Assembly: GCF_900447215.1 (NCBI RefSeq)
Contig: NZ_UFYA01000001.1
Coordinates: forward strand, 2,232,001-2,296,000
Source: Dermatophilus congolensis
GTDB lineage: Bacteria; Actinomycetota; Actinomycetes; Actinomycetales; Dermatophilaceae
Reading direction: 5' to 3'
Length of the DNA: 64,000 nt
Under the pieces are notes generated by a model. It was not told the DNA's origin. It saw only the letters and a list, made by a program, of their open reading frames with translations, and did no database searches. Every line of letters starts with the position of its first letter. Position 1 is the first letter of the stretch. Below are positions 25,560 to 33,476 of the stretch, in pieces. The position numbers and the translations under genes are program-made.

Positions 25560-25687
25560 GTGTTCACGGTAGTTCGGGGTGGGGTGGTTCTGTGTTTGGG
25601 GGGGCGTTGGTGTTGTGTTGAGGGGTTGTTGAGGTTGGGTTGTCGGAGACTGGGGCACGTTGGGTTTTTCTGGCGGAGAGGGTGTGC

Positions 25688-27514
25688 ATGGTGAAGCGGG
25701 CGTGGGGTGGACCGGCGGGGTTGGTGCGGGCTGCTGATGAGGCTGAGCGGGAGCAGTTGCGTCGTCATCCGGTGCCGTTGCGGCGGGTCTTGGTGTTGTT
25801 TGCGCCGTATCGGAAGCGTTTGTTGGCTGTGATGGCTGTGATTGTGGCTAGTTCGCTGGTGGGGGTGGTGCAGCCGTTTTTGGTGCGGGAGGTGGTGGAT
25901 GTGGCGATTCCGTTGCAGCAGGTTCCGTTGTTGTTGGTGTTGGTGGGTGGGATGGTTGCGGCGACGGTGGTCACGCAGTTGCTGGGTGTTTTGCAGACGT
26001 TGTGGGCGACGATGATTGGCCAGCGGGTAATGCATGACCTGCGGGTTGCGGTGTTTGAGAATTTGCAGCGTCAGTCGTTGGCTTTTTTTACGCGTACGCG
26101 TACGGGGGAGGCGCAGTCGCGTCTGGTGAATGATGTGGGTGGGATGCAGTCGGTGGTGACGAATACGGCGACGTCGATTGCGGCTAATGCGACGACGACG
26201 ATTGCGACGGTGGTGGCGATGGTTGCGTTGAGTTGGCGTTTGTCGTTGTTGAGTCTTTTGGTGGTTCCTCCGGCGGTGTGGATTACGCGCAAGGTGGCGT
26301 TGGCGCGGCGGGCTCTTGTGGATCGTCGTCAGGAGACGATGGCTGATTTGCATACGCAGATCGAGGAGGGTTTGTCGTTGTCGGGGATGCGGCTTATCCG
26401 TACGTTGGGGGCTTCGCGGGCTCGGTCTGAGCTTTTTGGGGTGACTTCTGGTGCCTTGGTGGATCTTGAGGTGCGGTCGCAGTTGGCGGGGCGGTGGCGG
26501 TTGGCGGTGATGCAGATTGTTTTCGCGGTGATTCCGGCATTGGTGTATTTGGTGGCGGGTTTACCGGCGACTTCTGGGGGAATGACAATTGGGACGTTGA
26601 TTGCGTTTACGGGGTTGCAGGCGGGGCTTTTTCGTCCGTTGATGAGCATTTTGAATGTGTCGGCAGAGTGGATTAGTTCGATGGCGTTGTTTGGGCGGAT
26701 TTTTGCGTATGTGGATGTGGAGTCTGATGTTCCGGAGCCGGTGAGTCCGGTGTTTGTGGATCCGGTTTTGGCGCGGGGTGAGGTGTGTTTGGAGGGGGTG
26801 TCGTTGCGGTATCCGGGTAGTGATCGTGATGCGGTTTCTGGGGTGGATTTGTTTATTCCTGGGGGTGGGACGGTTGCGTTGGTGGGTGCTACGGGGTCGG
26901 GTAAGTCGACGGTGGCGTCGTTGGTGCGCAGGTTGGTGGATCCTTCGCTGGGGCGGGTGATGATTGATGGGGTGGATGTGCGGGATATTGCTGAGGAGAA
27001 TTTGGCTGCTTTGGTGGGGATTGTTTTGCAGGAGACGTATTTGGTGCATGACTCGATTCGGGCGAATTTGTTGTTGGCTCGTCCGGGTGCGAGTGAGGGT
27101 GAGTTGTGGGCGGCGTTGGAGGTGGCGCAGATCGCGGATGTGGTGCGGGGGTTGCCGTTGGGGTTGGACACGATTGTGGGTGCGAGGGGTTATCGGTTTT
27201 CTGGTGGGGAGCAGCAGCGTATTGCGGTGGCGCGGACGGTGTTGCGGGATCCGCGGGTGTTGGTTCTGGATGAGGCGACGAGTGCGTTGGATAACACGAC
27301 TGAGCGTGAGTTGCAGGTGGCGTTGGATGGGGTGATGGCGGGGCGGACGACGTTGGTGATTGCGCATCGTCTTTCCACGATTCGGGATGCTGATGTGATT
27401 GTGGTTCTGGATTCTGGGCGGGTGGTGGAGCGGGGATCTCATGCGGAGTTGGTGGCGTTGGGGGGTGCGTATGCGGCTCTTGTTGCTGGTGATGGTGGAG
27501 GTGCTGTGGGGTAG
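25688..27514 (+). CDS. ABC exporter, fused membrane and ATPase domains
   Basis: The 608-residue half-transporter has six membrane helices in residues about 45-320, with the ABC_membrane coupling region FFTRTRTGEAQSRLVNDVGGMQ. The ATPase domain (about 355-600) has Walker A GATGSGKST with Lys406, the Q-loop GIVLQETYLV, the signature FSGGEQQRIAVARTVL, Walker B VLVLDEATSALD and the switch His in VIAHRLSTI. Two copies, or one with a partner, form a full exporter for lipids, drugs or peptides; the substrate is not evident. The ATG at 25688 follows GGAGAGGG. The gene is divergent from the crcB pair and is followed by a 14-base hairpin. Confidence 0.93.
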   Translation: MVKRAWGGPAGLVRAADEAEREQLRRHPVPLRRVLVLFAPYRKRLLAVMAVIVASSLVGVVQPFLVREVVDVAIPLQQVPLLLVLVGGMVAATVVTQLLGVLQTLWATMIGQRVMHDLRVAVFENLQRQSLAFFTRTRTGEAQSRLVNDVGGMQSVVTNTATSIAANATTTIATVVAMVALSWRLSLLSLLVVPPAVWITRKVALARRALVDRRQETMADLHTQIEEGLSLSGMRLIRTLGASRARSELFGVTSGALVDLEVRSQLAGRWRLAVMQIVFAVIPALVYLVAGLPATSGGMTIGTLIAFTGLQAGLFRPLMSILNVSAEWISSMALFGRIFAYVDVESDVPEPVSPVFVDPVLARGEVCLEGVSLRYPGSDRDAVSGVDLFIPGGGTVALVGATGSGKSTVASLVRRLVDPSLGRVMIDGVDVRDIAEENLAALVGIVLQETYLVHDSIRANLLLARPGASEGELWAALEVAQIADVVRGLPLGLDTIVGARGYRFSGGEQQRIAVARTVLRDPRVLVLDEATSALDNTTERELQVALDGVMAGRTTLVIAHRLSTIRDADVIVVLDSGRVVERGSHAELVALGGAYAALVAGDGGGAVG

Positions 27515-27588
27515 GTGGGGTGTTGGGGGAGGTGGTGTTGGTGGTTTTGGGGGTGAGTTGGGGTGTATGTGCGCTTAGTGTGATGTGG

Positions 27589-27640
27589 GAAGGCCTACGA
27601 GAGGCACGGCTGGAGGGGGTCGGGTTTCTCGTAGGCCTTC
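27589..27640 (+). terminator. 14-bp inverted repeat after the ABC exporter gene
   Basis: GAAGGCCTACGAGA (27589-27602) and TCTCGTAGGCCTTC (27627-27640) are perfect arms around a 24-base loop. It lies 75 bases after the exporter stop and 52 bases before the small ORF. It may be a terminator without T-run, or a leader structure for the downstream pair. Confidence 0.55.
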
Positions 27641-27692
27641 TATTGCTATATGAGATTGCTCGTAGTGACGCCCTCAGGAAGAGATTGCCTGT

Positions 27693-27881
27693 ATGAAACT
27701 TTTCAAGACGTGGGCGTTTGAGTGCTGCGATTGGGGCAGCACCGCGGATGCCCATGTGATGGCCAATAGCTTGCACGTCTTGAAGCACTGGTACGACCAA
27801 TGGGCGGACGGGCTCGTCTTTTACTGCAGCGGTATTGCTAACTACGTTCCGCGCCTGAAGGTCGCCTATCTCAGCCTATGA
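27693..27881 (+). CDS. Small 62-residue protein coupled to an MFS gene
   Basis: I do not recognise this protein. It starts MKLFKTWAFECCDWGSTADA and is rich in aromatic residues (four Trp, four Tyr/Phe pairs), with three Cys. It has no signal peptide or clear membrane helix. AGGAAGAG at 27676-27683 gives a good ribosome site, and its TGA overlaps the ATG of the MFS gene by four bases, so translation is plausible. The base composition here is less GC-rich than in the flanking genes, in line with recent transfer. It could be a small accessory or peptide-like gene for the exporter, but it could also be the broken 3' part of a longer gene; nothing confirms either. Confidence 0.45.
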   Translation: MKLFKTWAFECCDWGSTADAHVMANSLHVLKHWYDQWADGLVFYCSGIANYVPRLKVAYLSL

Positions 27882-28996
27882 CCACTGTGCCAGCGGCTTC
27901 GACCTCCAAAAGACCTGACGGATGGCGTCTTGCGGCGCTGCTCGGCCTAGTGGCCTTCGGCGATGAAGCCTTCTCCATCAGCCTTCCCCTAGTCCTGTTG
28001 ACCTTAGGAGCGAGCGCATCGGCGCCCGTTCTCATCCACGGAGCGCTCTACACATCCCTGGTTATCGCGGGGTTCATGCTTGGCGGGGTGGTGGATCGCT
28101 ACGAGACTTACTGGGTTGTTAGGCGATGCTTGTTGGCCTCTTGTCTGATCGTTTCGCTCGGTGGCTTTTTGATCTACGCCACGGGGTGGACGGTTAGCGT
28201 GGCCGTTGGCACCGTATTGCTGCTCGGTGTTCCGGGCGCGATTGAGGCTCTGCGCACAGCGTCTGCGACAGTGGGTCCTCTCATTGGCGGTTTTGTCGCA
28301 AGCGCAGGTCTCAAGGGCGTCTTTGCTGGGTACGCACTGATTTTTGGAATCGGCTCCTTGGCCCCTCGAGGGGACTTACCTCCAGGATCTGACCATCACG
28401 AACCTCCTGAAAAGGGAAATAACACTCAAGGATCGGCCGTAACTGAATTTAGGACGAATCGATCGCTTGTTCGCGGAGTGGCCCTAAGCTCGTCGCTCAA
28501 TGTCGGTCTAGCAGTTATGGTGCCGATCAGCATCGCCAGATTGAAGCTGGAAGGCGGACTGTCCGCCGCGCAAATTGGGGTTTGTCTGGCGGCTGTTGGG
28601 GTTTGTTCAATTGTTGCCGCCCAGGTCGCGGGCGGGGTAGGGGGAAAGTCTCTGGCTTTTCCGGCTCTGCTTACCGCATCGTTAGTCTCATTGGCCGGGT
28701 GGTTTACAAGCGTTTTTATGATCAGTGCCCTTATGTCGTTCGCCAGTGCCACTGCCATATTTTTCAACGTCCGATGGCGGACTTACCGGCAACTAGTCAC
28801 AACGCCTCAGCGACTCGGGGCAGTGTCCTCCTGGTGTCGCAGTATCGCCTACTCCTGGATCGCCCTTGTGAGTTTTATAGGCGCACGTTTCGTATCATCT
28901 GGCATCAGCGCATCAACGGTTCAGACTGCAGCAGGGGTGGCTTCTCTGGTGTGCGTAATCATCGTTTTAGCGGGCTTTCGTTCTGAGCGGGCGTAG
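27878..28996 (+). CDS. MFS transporter with probable internal deletion
   Basis: The 372-residue protein is a major facilitator of the MFS_3 or enterobactin-exporter type. Helices 1-4 are clear (LAALLGLVAFGDEAFSISLPL; GVVDRYETYWVVRRC, with the loop 2-3 motif). After PGAIEALRTAS the sequence goes straight to ATVGPLIGGFVASAG, the usual helix 5. Normal relatives have about 30-40 residues between these points (the PxLVPRxxLxxAN loop), so an in-frame deletion is likely. The second half has the remaining six helices. Activity is doubtful. Codon use is more AT-tolerant than the neighbours. It is coupled by ATGA to the small ORF. Confidence 0.7.
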   Translation: MTTVPAASTSKRPDGWRLAALLGLVAFGDEAFSISLPLVLLTLGASASAPVLIHGALYTSLVIAGFMLGGVVDRYETYWVVRRCLLASCLIVSLGGFLIYATGWTVSVAVGTVLLLGVPGAIEALRTASATVGPLIGGFVASAGLKGVFAGYALIFGIGSLAPRGDLPPGSDHHEPPEKGNNTQGSAVTEFRTNRSLVRGVALSSSLNVGLAVMVPISIARLKLEGGLSAAQIGVCLAAVGVCSIVAAQVAGGVGGKSLAFPALLTASLVSLAGWFTSVFMISALMSFASATAIFFNVRWRTYRQLVTTPQRLGAVSSWCRSIAYSWIALVSFIGARFVSSGISASTVQTAAGVASLVCVIIVLAGFRSERA

Positions 28997-29037
28997 GGCT
29001 GGCGAATGAGTGTCTCCGTACATCTAGTGGTGTGGGG

Positions 29038-30261
29038 TTAGGGGTGGATGACGGTGGTGGGGCTGATTCGGGCTACTCGGGTTGCTGCTGCAGTTCCGCC
29101 GAGTCCGCCGAGGATGGTTGTAGCGGCTAGGGCTGCAGGAATCGACCAGGGAGTGATGTAGGCGGGTTGGTCGATGAGTACGGCGGTGATGGCCAGGGTG
29201 ATCATGCCGATGATGAGGCCTAGTATTCCGCCGGCTAGGCCGATGGTGCTGGAGCGTAGGAGCAATTCGAGGAAGAGGTGTTTGCCGCGGGCGCCGAGTG
29301 CTTTTTTGAGTGCGTATTCGTTGAGGTGTTCTGCAACGGCTGCGTATTGGATGATGCCGATAAGGAATGCGCCGAGGAGAGCTGCGGTGGTAGTGAGGTA
29401 GTGGGTGGGGGTGAGCAGTTCGGGGGTGATAGGGGATTCGGTGGGGTGGTTTGTGACGGCGGTGGCGGTGGGGTGGATGGAGTTTTCGTAGCCGGGGGCG
29501 ATGGCGTGTGGGAGCAGTTTGGCGTAGGTAGTTGCTCCGGCTGGTGGGGTGAAGCCGGTGAGGTTCATGTGGGTGGGGTTTCCGCCGAGGGTTACTGCTG
29601 TTTTGTCTGAGACGAGGATGGATCGTAGGAGTTCGGGGCGTTTTCCTGCGTCTTCGATGATGTCGGTGATGGTGATGGGGTGGTTGTTGATGCTGATGTG
29701 GTCGCCGATGCGGAGTTTTTCGGTGGTGGCCAGGGTTTTTCCTACGGCTGCGGCGCCGTCGGTGGAGAGCATGGGGGCAAGGGCATGACGGGCGTGGATG
29801 TCGCTGCGTTGGGCGATGTGTTCGGTGGCTGCGGTGATGGGCCAGGTGTGGGTGGTTTGGGTGCCGTTGGGCATGTTTCGGGTGGTTTTGGCGTCGTGTA
29901 TTCGCCAGGTAATAAGTGGTTCTCGTAGGCCGATGCGGGTGCTGGCTTGGGTGATGTTGGTGGGTTGAGCCAGGGCTGGGGGCAGTTCTTCGGTGTTAAT
30001 GGAGACGGTGACGTGATTGGTGAGCATTGAGTCCAGGCGGTGCGCGGCGGCGGCGTCGTTGATGCCTTGCATGCCTGTGGAGAGGATGAATGCGGCGCTT
30101 GCGATGGCGATGGCTAGGGCGGGTATGAGGGCGCTGAGGGGGTTGTGGCGGATGGGGCGCAGGGCTTCTGTGGTGATGGTGCGCAGGATGTTGGTGCGGT
30201 GGCCGCGGTTGTGGCGGCGGCGTTCTCGGCGGCTGGGGGGTGTGGTGTGGGGGGTGTTCAC
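29038..30261 (-). CDS. FtsX/MacB-type ABC transporter permease
   Basis: The 407-residue protein has an N-terminal membrane helix after an Arg/His-rich start (NPLSALIPALAIAIASAAFILSTGMQG). A large periplasm-side domain follows (about 70-270). The last three helices (YLTTTAALLGAFLIGIIQYAAVAEHLNEYALKKALGARGKH..., GLAGGILGLIIGMI, IPAALAATTILGGLGGTAA) include EYALKKALGA, the FtsX core motif that contacts the ATPase. MacB-like permeases of this kind do not transport across the membrane like classical ABC exporters but transmit mechanical work. The gene overlaps the adaptor gene by four bases (GTGA). No ATPase gene adjoins it, which is unusual for the family. The GTG at 30261 is the start. Confidence 0.82.
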   Translation of the reverse strand: MNTPHTTPPSRRERRRHNRGHRTNILRTITTEALRPIRHNPLSALIPALAIAIASAAFILSTGMQGINDAAAAHRLDSMLTNHVTVSINTEELPPALAQPTNITQASTRIGLREPLITWRIHDAKTTRNMPNGTQTTHTWPITAATEHIAQRSDIHARHALAPMLSTDGAAAVGKTLATTEKLRIGDHISINNHPITITDIIEDAGKRPELLRSILVSDKTAVTLGGNPTHMNLTGFTPPAGATTYAKLLPHAIAPGYENSIHPTATAVTNHPTESPITPELLTPTHYLTTTAALLGAFLIGIIQYAAVAEHLNEYALKKALGARGKHLFLELLLRSSTIGLAGGILGLIIGMITLAITAVLIDQPAYITPWSIPAALAATTILGGLGGTAAATRVARISPTTVIHP

Positions 30262-31427
30262 TTATCGCTCACCAGGACTTCGTCACCTACTGAGAGGCGT
30301 CCTTCGAGGGGGGTGATGGTGACGAGGTTTCCGTCTGAGATGCCTGTTTGGACGGGGATGTCGCGGTTTTGGGTGTTTTTGGCGAGGCGGATGCACGGTT
30401 TGCCGTTGCAGGTGGTGATGGCGGCTAGGGGAACGTGGAGGCTGTCGGCTGGGGATGCGTTGAGTTTGATGGCGGCTTTGATGGGCTTGTCGTTGGGGTC
30501 GTCGTTGGAGGGCAGGGTGAGTTGTAGCTTGTAGAAGCCGGGTTTGATGTTGCCTGGTTCTAGTCGGGTTGTTTCGGGGGTTTCGTTGCTGCCGGGTGGA
30601 TTGGGTAGGCCTTGGATGGGTGGGTTTCCTGCGGCTGAGGCGGTGTGGGTGGGCATGGTGACGGCGGCGACGGAGGCGACGATATTTTTGCCTGATGCCA
30701 TGGTGACTTTGATGCTTTGGCCCATGTGGAGTTCGTTGGCGAGGGCGGGTTCGAGTCCGCCGATGGCGGTGAGGGGGCCGCCGTCGAGTTTCATCAGAGG
30801 GGCGCCTTCGGGCAGGACTTGACCGAGGGTGGCGCCGAGTTTGGCGATGCGGAGTTTTTTGACTTTGTCGGGTACGGGGACCAGTTGTCGCCAGTGGATG
30901 GTCTCGGGGATGGGTTTGTAGGGGCGCATGAGGGCGGCCCATGCGGCTGCTGTGGATTTGCCGAATTTGCCTGGGGGGTCGGTGACACGGTGGCCGCAGG
31001 CGGTGAGTCCGCGTTGGAGGGCAGCTACGTCACTGCCGGTGGCGCCGGGGGCGAGGTCGCGGAAGAAGGGGCGTTGTCCGGGGATGAGGAGGACGGGGAC
31101 GTCGTTGACGGAGATGGGTGAGGTGCAGCGGGGGGTGTGGGCGCCTTCGCGGAGGGTGAGGCGGGTGACGACGCGGCGGGATGCTTCGATAGGTACTTCG
31201 GCGTTGGTGGTCCATTCGCTGACTTGGGTGAGGGGGACGTCGGCGAGTTGAGCGACTGATCCTTTGCCGATTTTGGCGGTGGGGGGTGGGGTGTCTTCGG
31301 GGTCGGCTGGGGTGGGGGTGCCGATGGTGAGGTAGCCGGTGGCGAAGGCGGTGCTGAGTCCGGCTACGAGGATGAGGGATAGGCTCGTTAGCGGGGAAGG
31401 TAGTTTTTTGATTTTGGTGGTCCTCAC
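30258..31427 (-). CDS. Membrane-fusion adaptor with peptidoglycan-binding segment
   Basis: The 389-residue protein starts with GTG at 31427. It has an N-terminal membrane anchor (PLTSLSLILVAGLSTAFATGYL). A short peptidoglycan-binding-like stretch follows near residues 125-165 (GATGSDVAALQRGLTACGHRV...GKFGKSTAAAWAAL). The C-terminal half has the adaptor barrel features of MacA/HlyD-type proteins (LPNSNDPN-like strands and the terminal GISDGNLVTITPLEGRLSVGDEVLV). In monoderms such adaptors sit outside the membrane with a MacB-type permease. It is co-translated with that permease (four-base overlap). The wall-binding stretch suggests that it anchors to peptidoglycan. The substrate is unknown. 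Confidence 0.78.
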   Translation of the reverse strand: MRTTKIKKLPSPLTSLSLILVAGLSTAFATGYLTIGTPTPADPEDTPPPTAKIGKGSVAQLADVPLTQVSEWTTNAEVPIEASRRVVTRLTLREGAHTPRCTSPISVNDVPVLLIPGQRPFFRDLAPGATGSDVAALQRGLTACGHRVTDPPGKFGKSTAAAWAALMRPYKPIPETIHWRQLVPVPDKVKKLRIAKLGATLGQVLPEGAPLMKLDGGPLTAIGGLEPALANELHMGQSIKVTMASGKNIVASVAAVTMPTHTASAAGNPPIQGLPNPPGSNETPETTRLEPGNIKPGFYKLQLTLPSNDDPNDKPIKAAIKLNASPADSLHVPLAAITTCNGKPCIRLAKNTQNRDIPVQTGISDGNLVTITPLEGRLSVGDEVLVSDK

Positions 31428-31642
31428 GTGGGGTGGTTTCGCCGGCGTTGAGGGTGGGTGCAGCGGGGGGTATTCGGGGGAGGTTAGTTGGGGCGCAACG
31501 TTGCTGGCTTTTTAGGCTGGGTTGGTTGCTCTGGTTTGAGCATGCTTGTCGGGCACGTGGTCATCGTGCAACCTGTGGATGCCGGGTTTGTGGCCGGGTG
31601 TGTGTATTTATGCATTCACTCACACGCACAATGTGGTGCAGA

Positions 31643-32356
31643 TCACTTTTCTGGGGCAGCTGCGCGGCGCCTGGCAGCTAGCTGCGCTTCGGGTAGAGGA
31701 CGCACGATGCTGTGGTCATAAGGCAGGGTTAAGCCTGCAGCGGTGATTACTGCATCGAGCAGCATGGCGGTGAATCCCCAGATGAATAATCCCTGAGCTG
31801 TGAATCCTGGGCCGCGGTGACCACTCGGTGATATGACCGAGAATCGGTTCGCTGGGTTAACCAGGTCAGCTATTGCTATTCGTTCAACGCGGGCAACTTC
31901 GCGGGGGTCACGTGCTTCTAGGCGATGTGGGGTGTGCCACCAGCCTATTACCGGGGTGACGCAGTTGCGTCGTGGCCGCATGAATAGTGCCGGTAGCGTC
32001 GAAATGATCTCTACGGATGCTGGTTGTATTCCTACTTCTTCGTGGGCTTCTCGGAGTGCGGCTGCGTTTGGCCCATTGTCGGTTGGTTCTTCGTGGCCGC
32101 CGGGGAAGGCTACTTGTGCAGCGTGTGAGCGCATTGAGTGCGCACGTTCTGTCAGCACGATTTCGATGCTTGCCGGGTCGTGCAGCTCGTCGGTGATGTG
32201 TGGGGCGGGGCCGAAGAGCATCAGCACAGATGCTCTTCGTTGCGGATGTGGCGGTGGCGTGAATTGCGTGAACCAGGCGGGTCTTTCGGTGGTGATTTGG
32301 GTGCTGGCGCGCGTGAGCCAGGTGGGGATTTGTGGGGTACTGGCGGTGTGGGGCAC
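31643..32356 (-). CDS. Nudix hydrolase, CoA diphosphatase-like
   Basis: The 237-residue protein has the Nudix box as GGHEEPTDNGPNAAALREAHEEVGI (residues about 86-110), with the catalytic REAHEEVG. The upstream motif RASVLMLFGP and the segment LTERAHSMRSHAAQVAFPGG fit the NUDT7/YeaB CoA pyrophosphatase subgroup (UPF0035-type LLTxRxxxLRxHxGQxxFPGG). Such enzymes split coenzyme A or its acyl derivatives into phosphopantetheine and 3',5'-ADP. The start is GTG at 32356; no strong ribosome site is visible. The C-terminal extension after residue 180 (AQGLFIWGFTAMLLDAVI) is family-typical. It is preceded by about 290 bases without a recognisable gene. Confidence 0.87.
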   Translation of the reverse strand: MPHTASTPQIPTWLTRASTQITTERPAWFTQFTPPPHPQRRASVLMLFGPAPHITDELHDPASIEIVLTERAHSMRSHAAQVAFPGGHEEPTDNGPNAAALREAHEEVGIQPASVEIISTLPALFMRPRRNCVTPVIGWWHTPHRLEARDPREVARVERIAIADLVNPANRFSVISPSGHRGPGFTAQGLFIWGFTAMLLDAVITAAGLTLPYDHSIVRPLPEAQLAARRRAAAPEK

Positions 32357-32643
32357 AGCGCTTATGTGCCTGTGGTGGGTGAGCAGCCGTGAGGGCCACA
32401 GGCGGGTGGGGCTTCAGCGCTGGTTGGCTGATCTATCACCATGCGGAAAGGGTTTGTGACCTCGAACTGATCGGGGACATGTGCATTCTGCCCCTGACTG
32501 GGGGCTGGGCTGCGGTTTGTTTCCTTGTGTCTTGTGCTGCGCAGTTGCCCAGCTTGGTGTGACTGGTTTTGGGAGGTCATAGGTGTCTCAACCATGTTGG
32601 TGGGTTGCCCGTTTCGTGATTGGTAAGCTTCCCAGCTTTGTGT

Positions 32644-33408
32644 TTAGTAGGTGTGCGGTTCAACGCCGAGGAAGTCCCACAGGCGGGTATTGAACTCTTC
32701 GACATTTTCATTCATAGGTTCAGTGCTAGCGCCGGGGACGATGAAGACCTCGGCTTGCGCGATGTTGGCTGCGATGTGTTCGGCAGCGGCGCGTCCTGCT
32801 CGGTCTCGTTCACCGGCAACGAGCAGTGTTTTTGCGGTGATTGCATCGAGATGGTCGCCTGCTTCGAAGGTGGCGATCATGTCCAGGGCGGAGGCGACGC
32901 GGTTTTTGGAAACACCCATCGCTTCGAAGCGGGAGCGTGGGGTCATTTTGAGGGCCATTTTTTGCGCTTTGAGAGCTGCGGCGGGTGGGCGGATTTGCGC
33001 GCCGATGAGGACGAGGTGAGAGATGGTTTCGGGAGCGTCGACGGCCATTTGCATGCCGACCATGCCGCCGAGGGTATGCCCAATGATGGCGGTGCGAGGT
33101 GCCCCTTCGAGTTGGAGGTTCATGAGGAGGTCTCCGGCGGCTGCGGAGAAGTCGAAGGTTTCGTTGGCTGCTGGGCGCATTCCCCGCAGCCAGGGGGCCT
33201 GGGCGCGGATTCCTACGGGTGGGAGCTTTGCGACTTGGTTTTCCCAGGTCAGGGGCGATCCGCCGAGGCCGTGCAGGAAGGTGAGGTGGCGGGCGCGGCC
33301 GTCCCAGAGGCGCGCTTGGGGATCGGGCGCAGACTCGGCAGCGAACATCGCTTCGAGGGCTTCGTTGTCGGGCAGGTCGCCTGGGAAGTTGCCGGGAAGA
33401 TCGCTCAC
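32644..33408 (-). CDS. Alpha/beta-hydrolase-fold protein with Thr at the nucleophile position
   Basis: The roughly 254-residue protein has the alpha/beta hydrolase order. LTFLHGLGGSPLTWENQVAKLP is the oxyanion strand-loop. IIGHTLGGMVGMQMAVDAP is the nucleophile elbow. LLVAGERDRA is the strand with the late acid. The expected G-x-S-x-G reads GHTLGG, so Thr replaces the catalytic Ser. At the end, VIVPGASTEPMNENVEEF has no His in the usual place. Both changes suggest loss of normal hydrolase activity, or a different role. The GTG at 33408 fits the start of the fold; the longer frame upstream passes through a terminator hairpin. The DUF808 gene precedes it on the same strand. Confidence 0.7.
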   Translation of the reverse strand: MSDLPGNFPGDLPDNEALEAMFAAESAPDPQARLWDGRARHLTFLHGLGGSPLTWENQVAKLPPVGIRAQAPWLRGMRPAANETFDFSAAAGDLLMNLQLEGAPRTAIIGHTLGGMVGMQMAVDAPETISHLVLIGAQIRPPAAALKAQKMALKMTPRSRFEAMGVSKNRVASALDMIATFEAGDHLDAITAKTLLVAGERDRAGRAAAEHIAANIAQAEVFIVPGASTEPMNENVEEFNTRLWDFLGVEPHTY

Positions 33409-33420
33409 GGTTTCATGATC

Positions 33421-33474
33421 CCAGGCGCGGCGGCGTGTGGCGACTCTGCTATCGCCACACGCCGCCGCGCCTGG
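33421..33474 (-). terminator. 23-bp perfect hairpin after the DUF808 gene
   Basis: The arms at 33421-33443 and 33452-33474 are perfect complements over 23 bases (CCAGGCGCGGCGGCGTGTGG... and its mirror), with an eight-base loop. It starts three bases beyond the DUF808 stop codon. No T-run follows, which is common in actinobacterial terminators. It ends 12 bases before the next start, so it may also attenuate the hydrolase gene. Confidence 0.75.
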
Positions 33475-33476
33475 AT

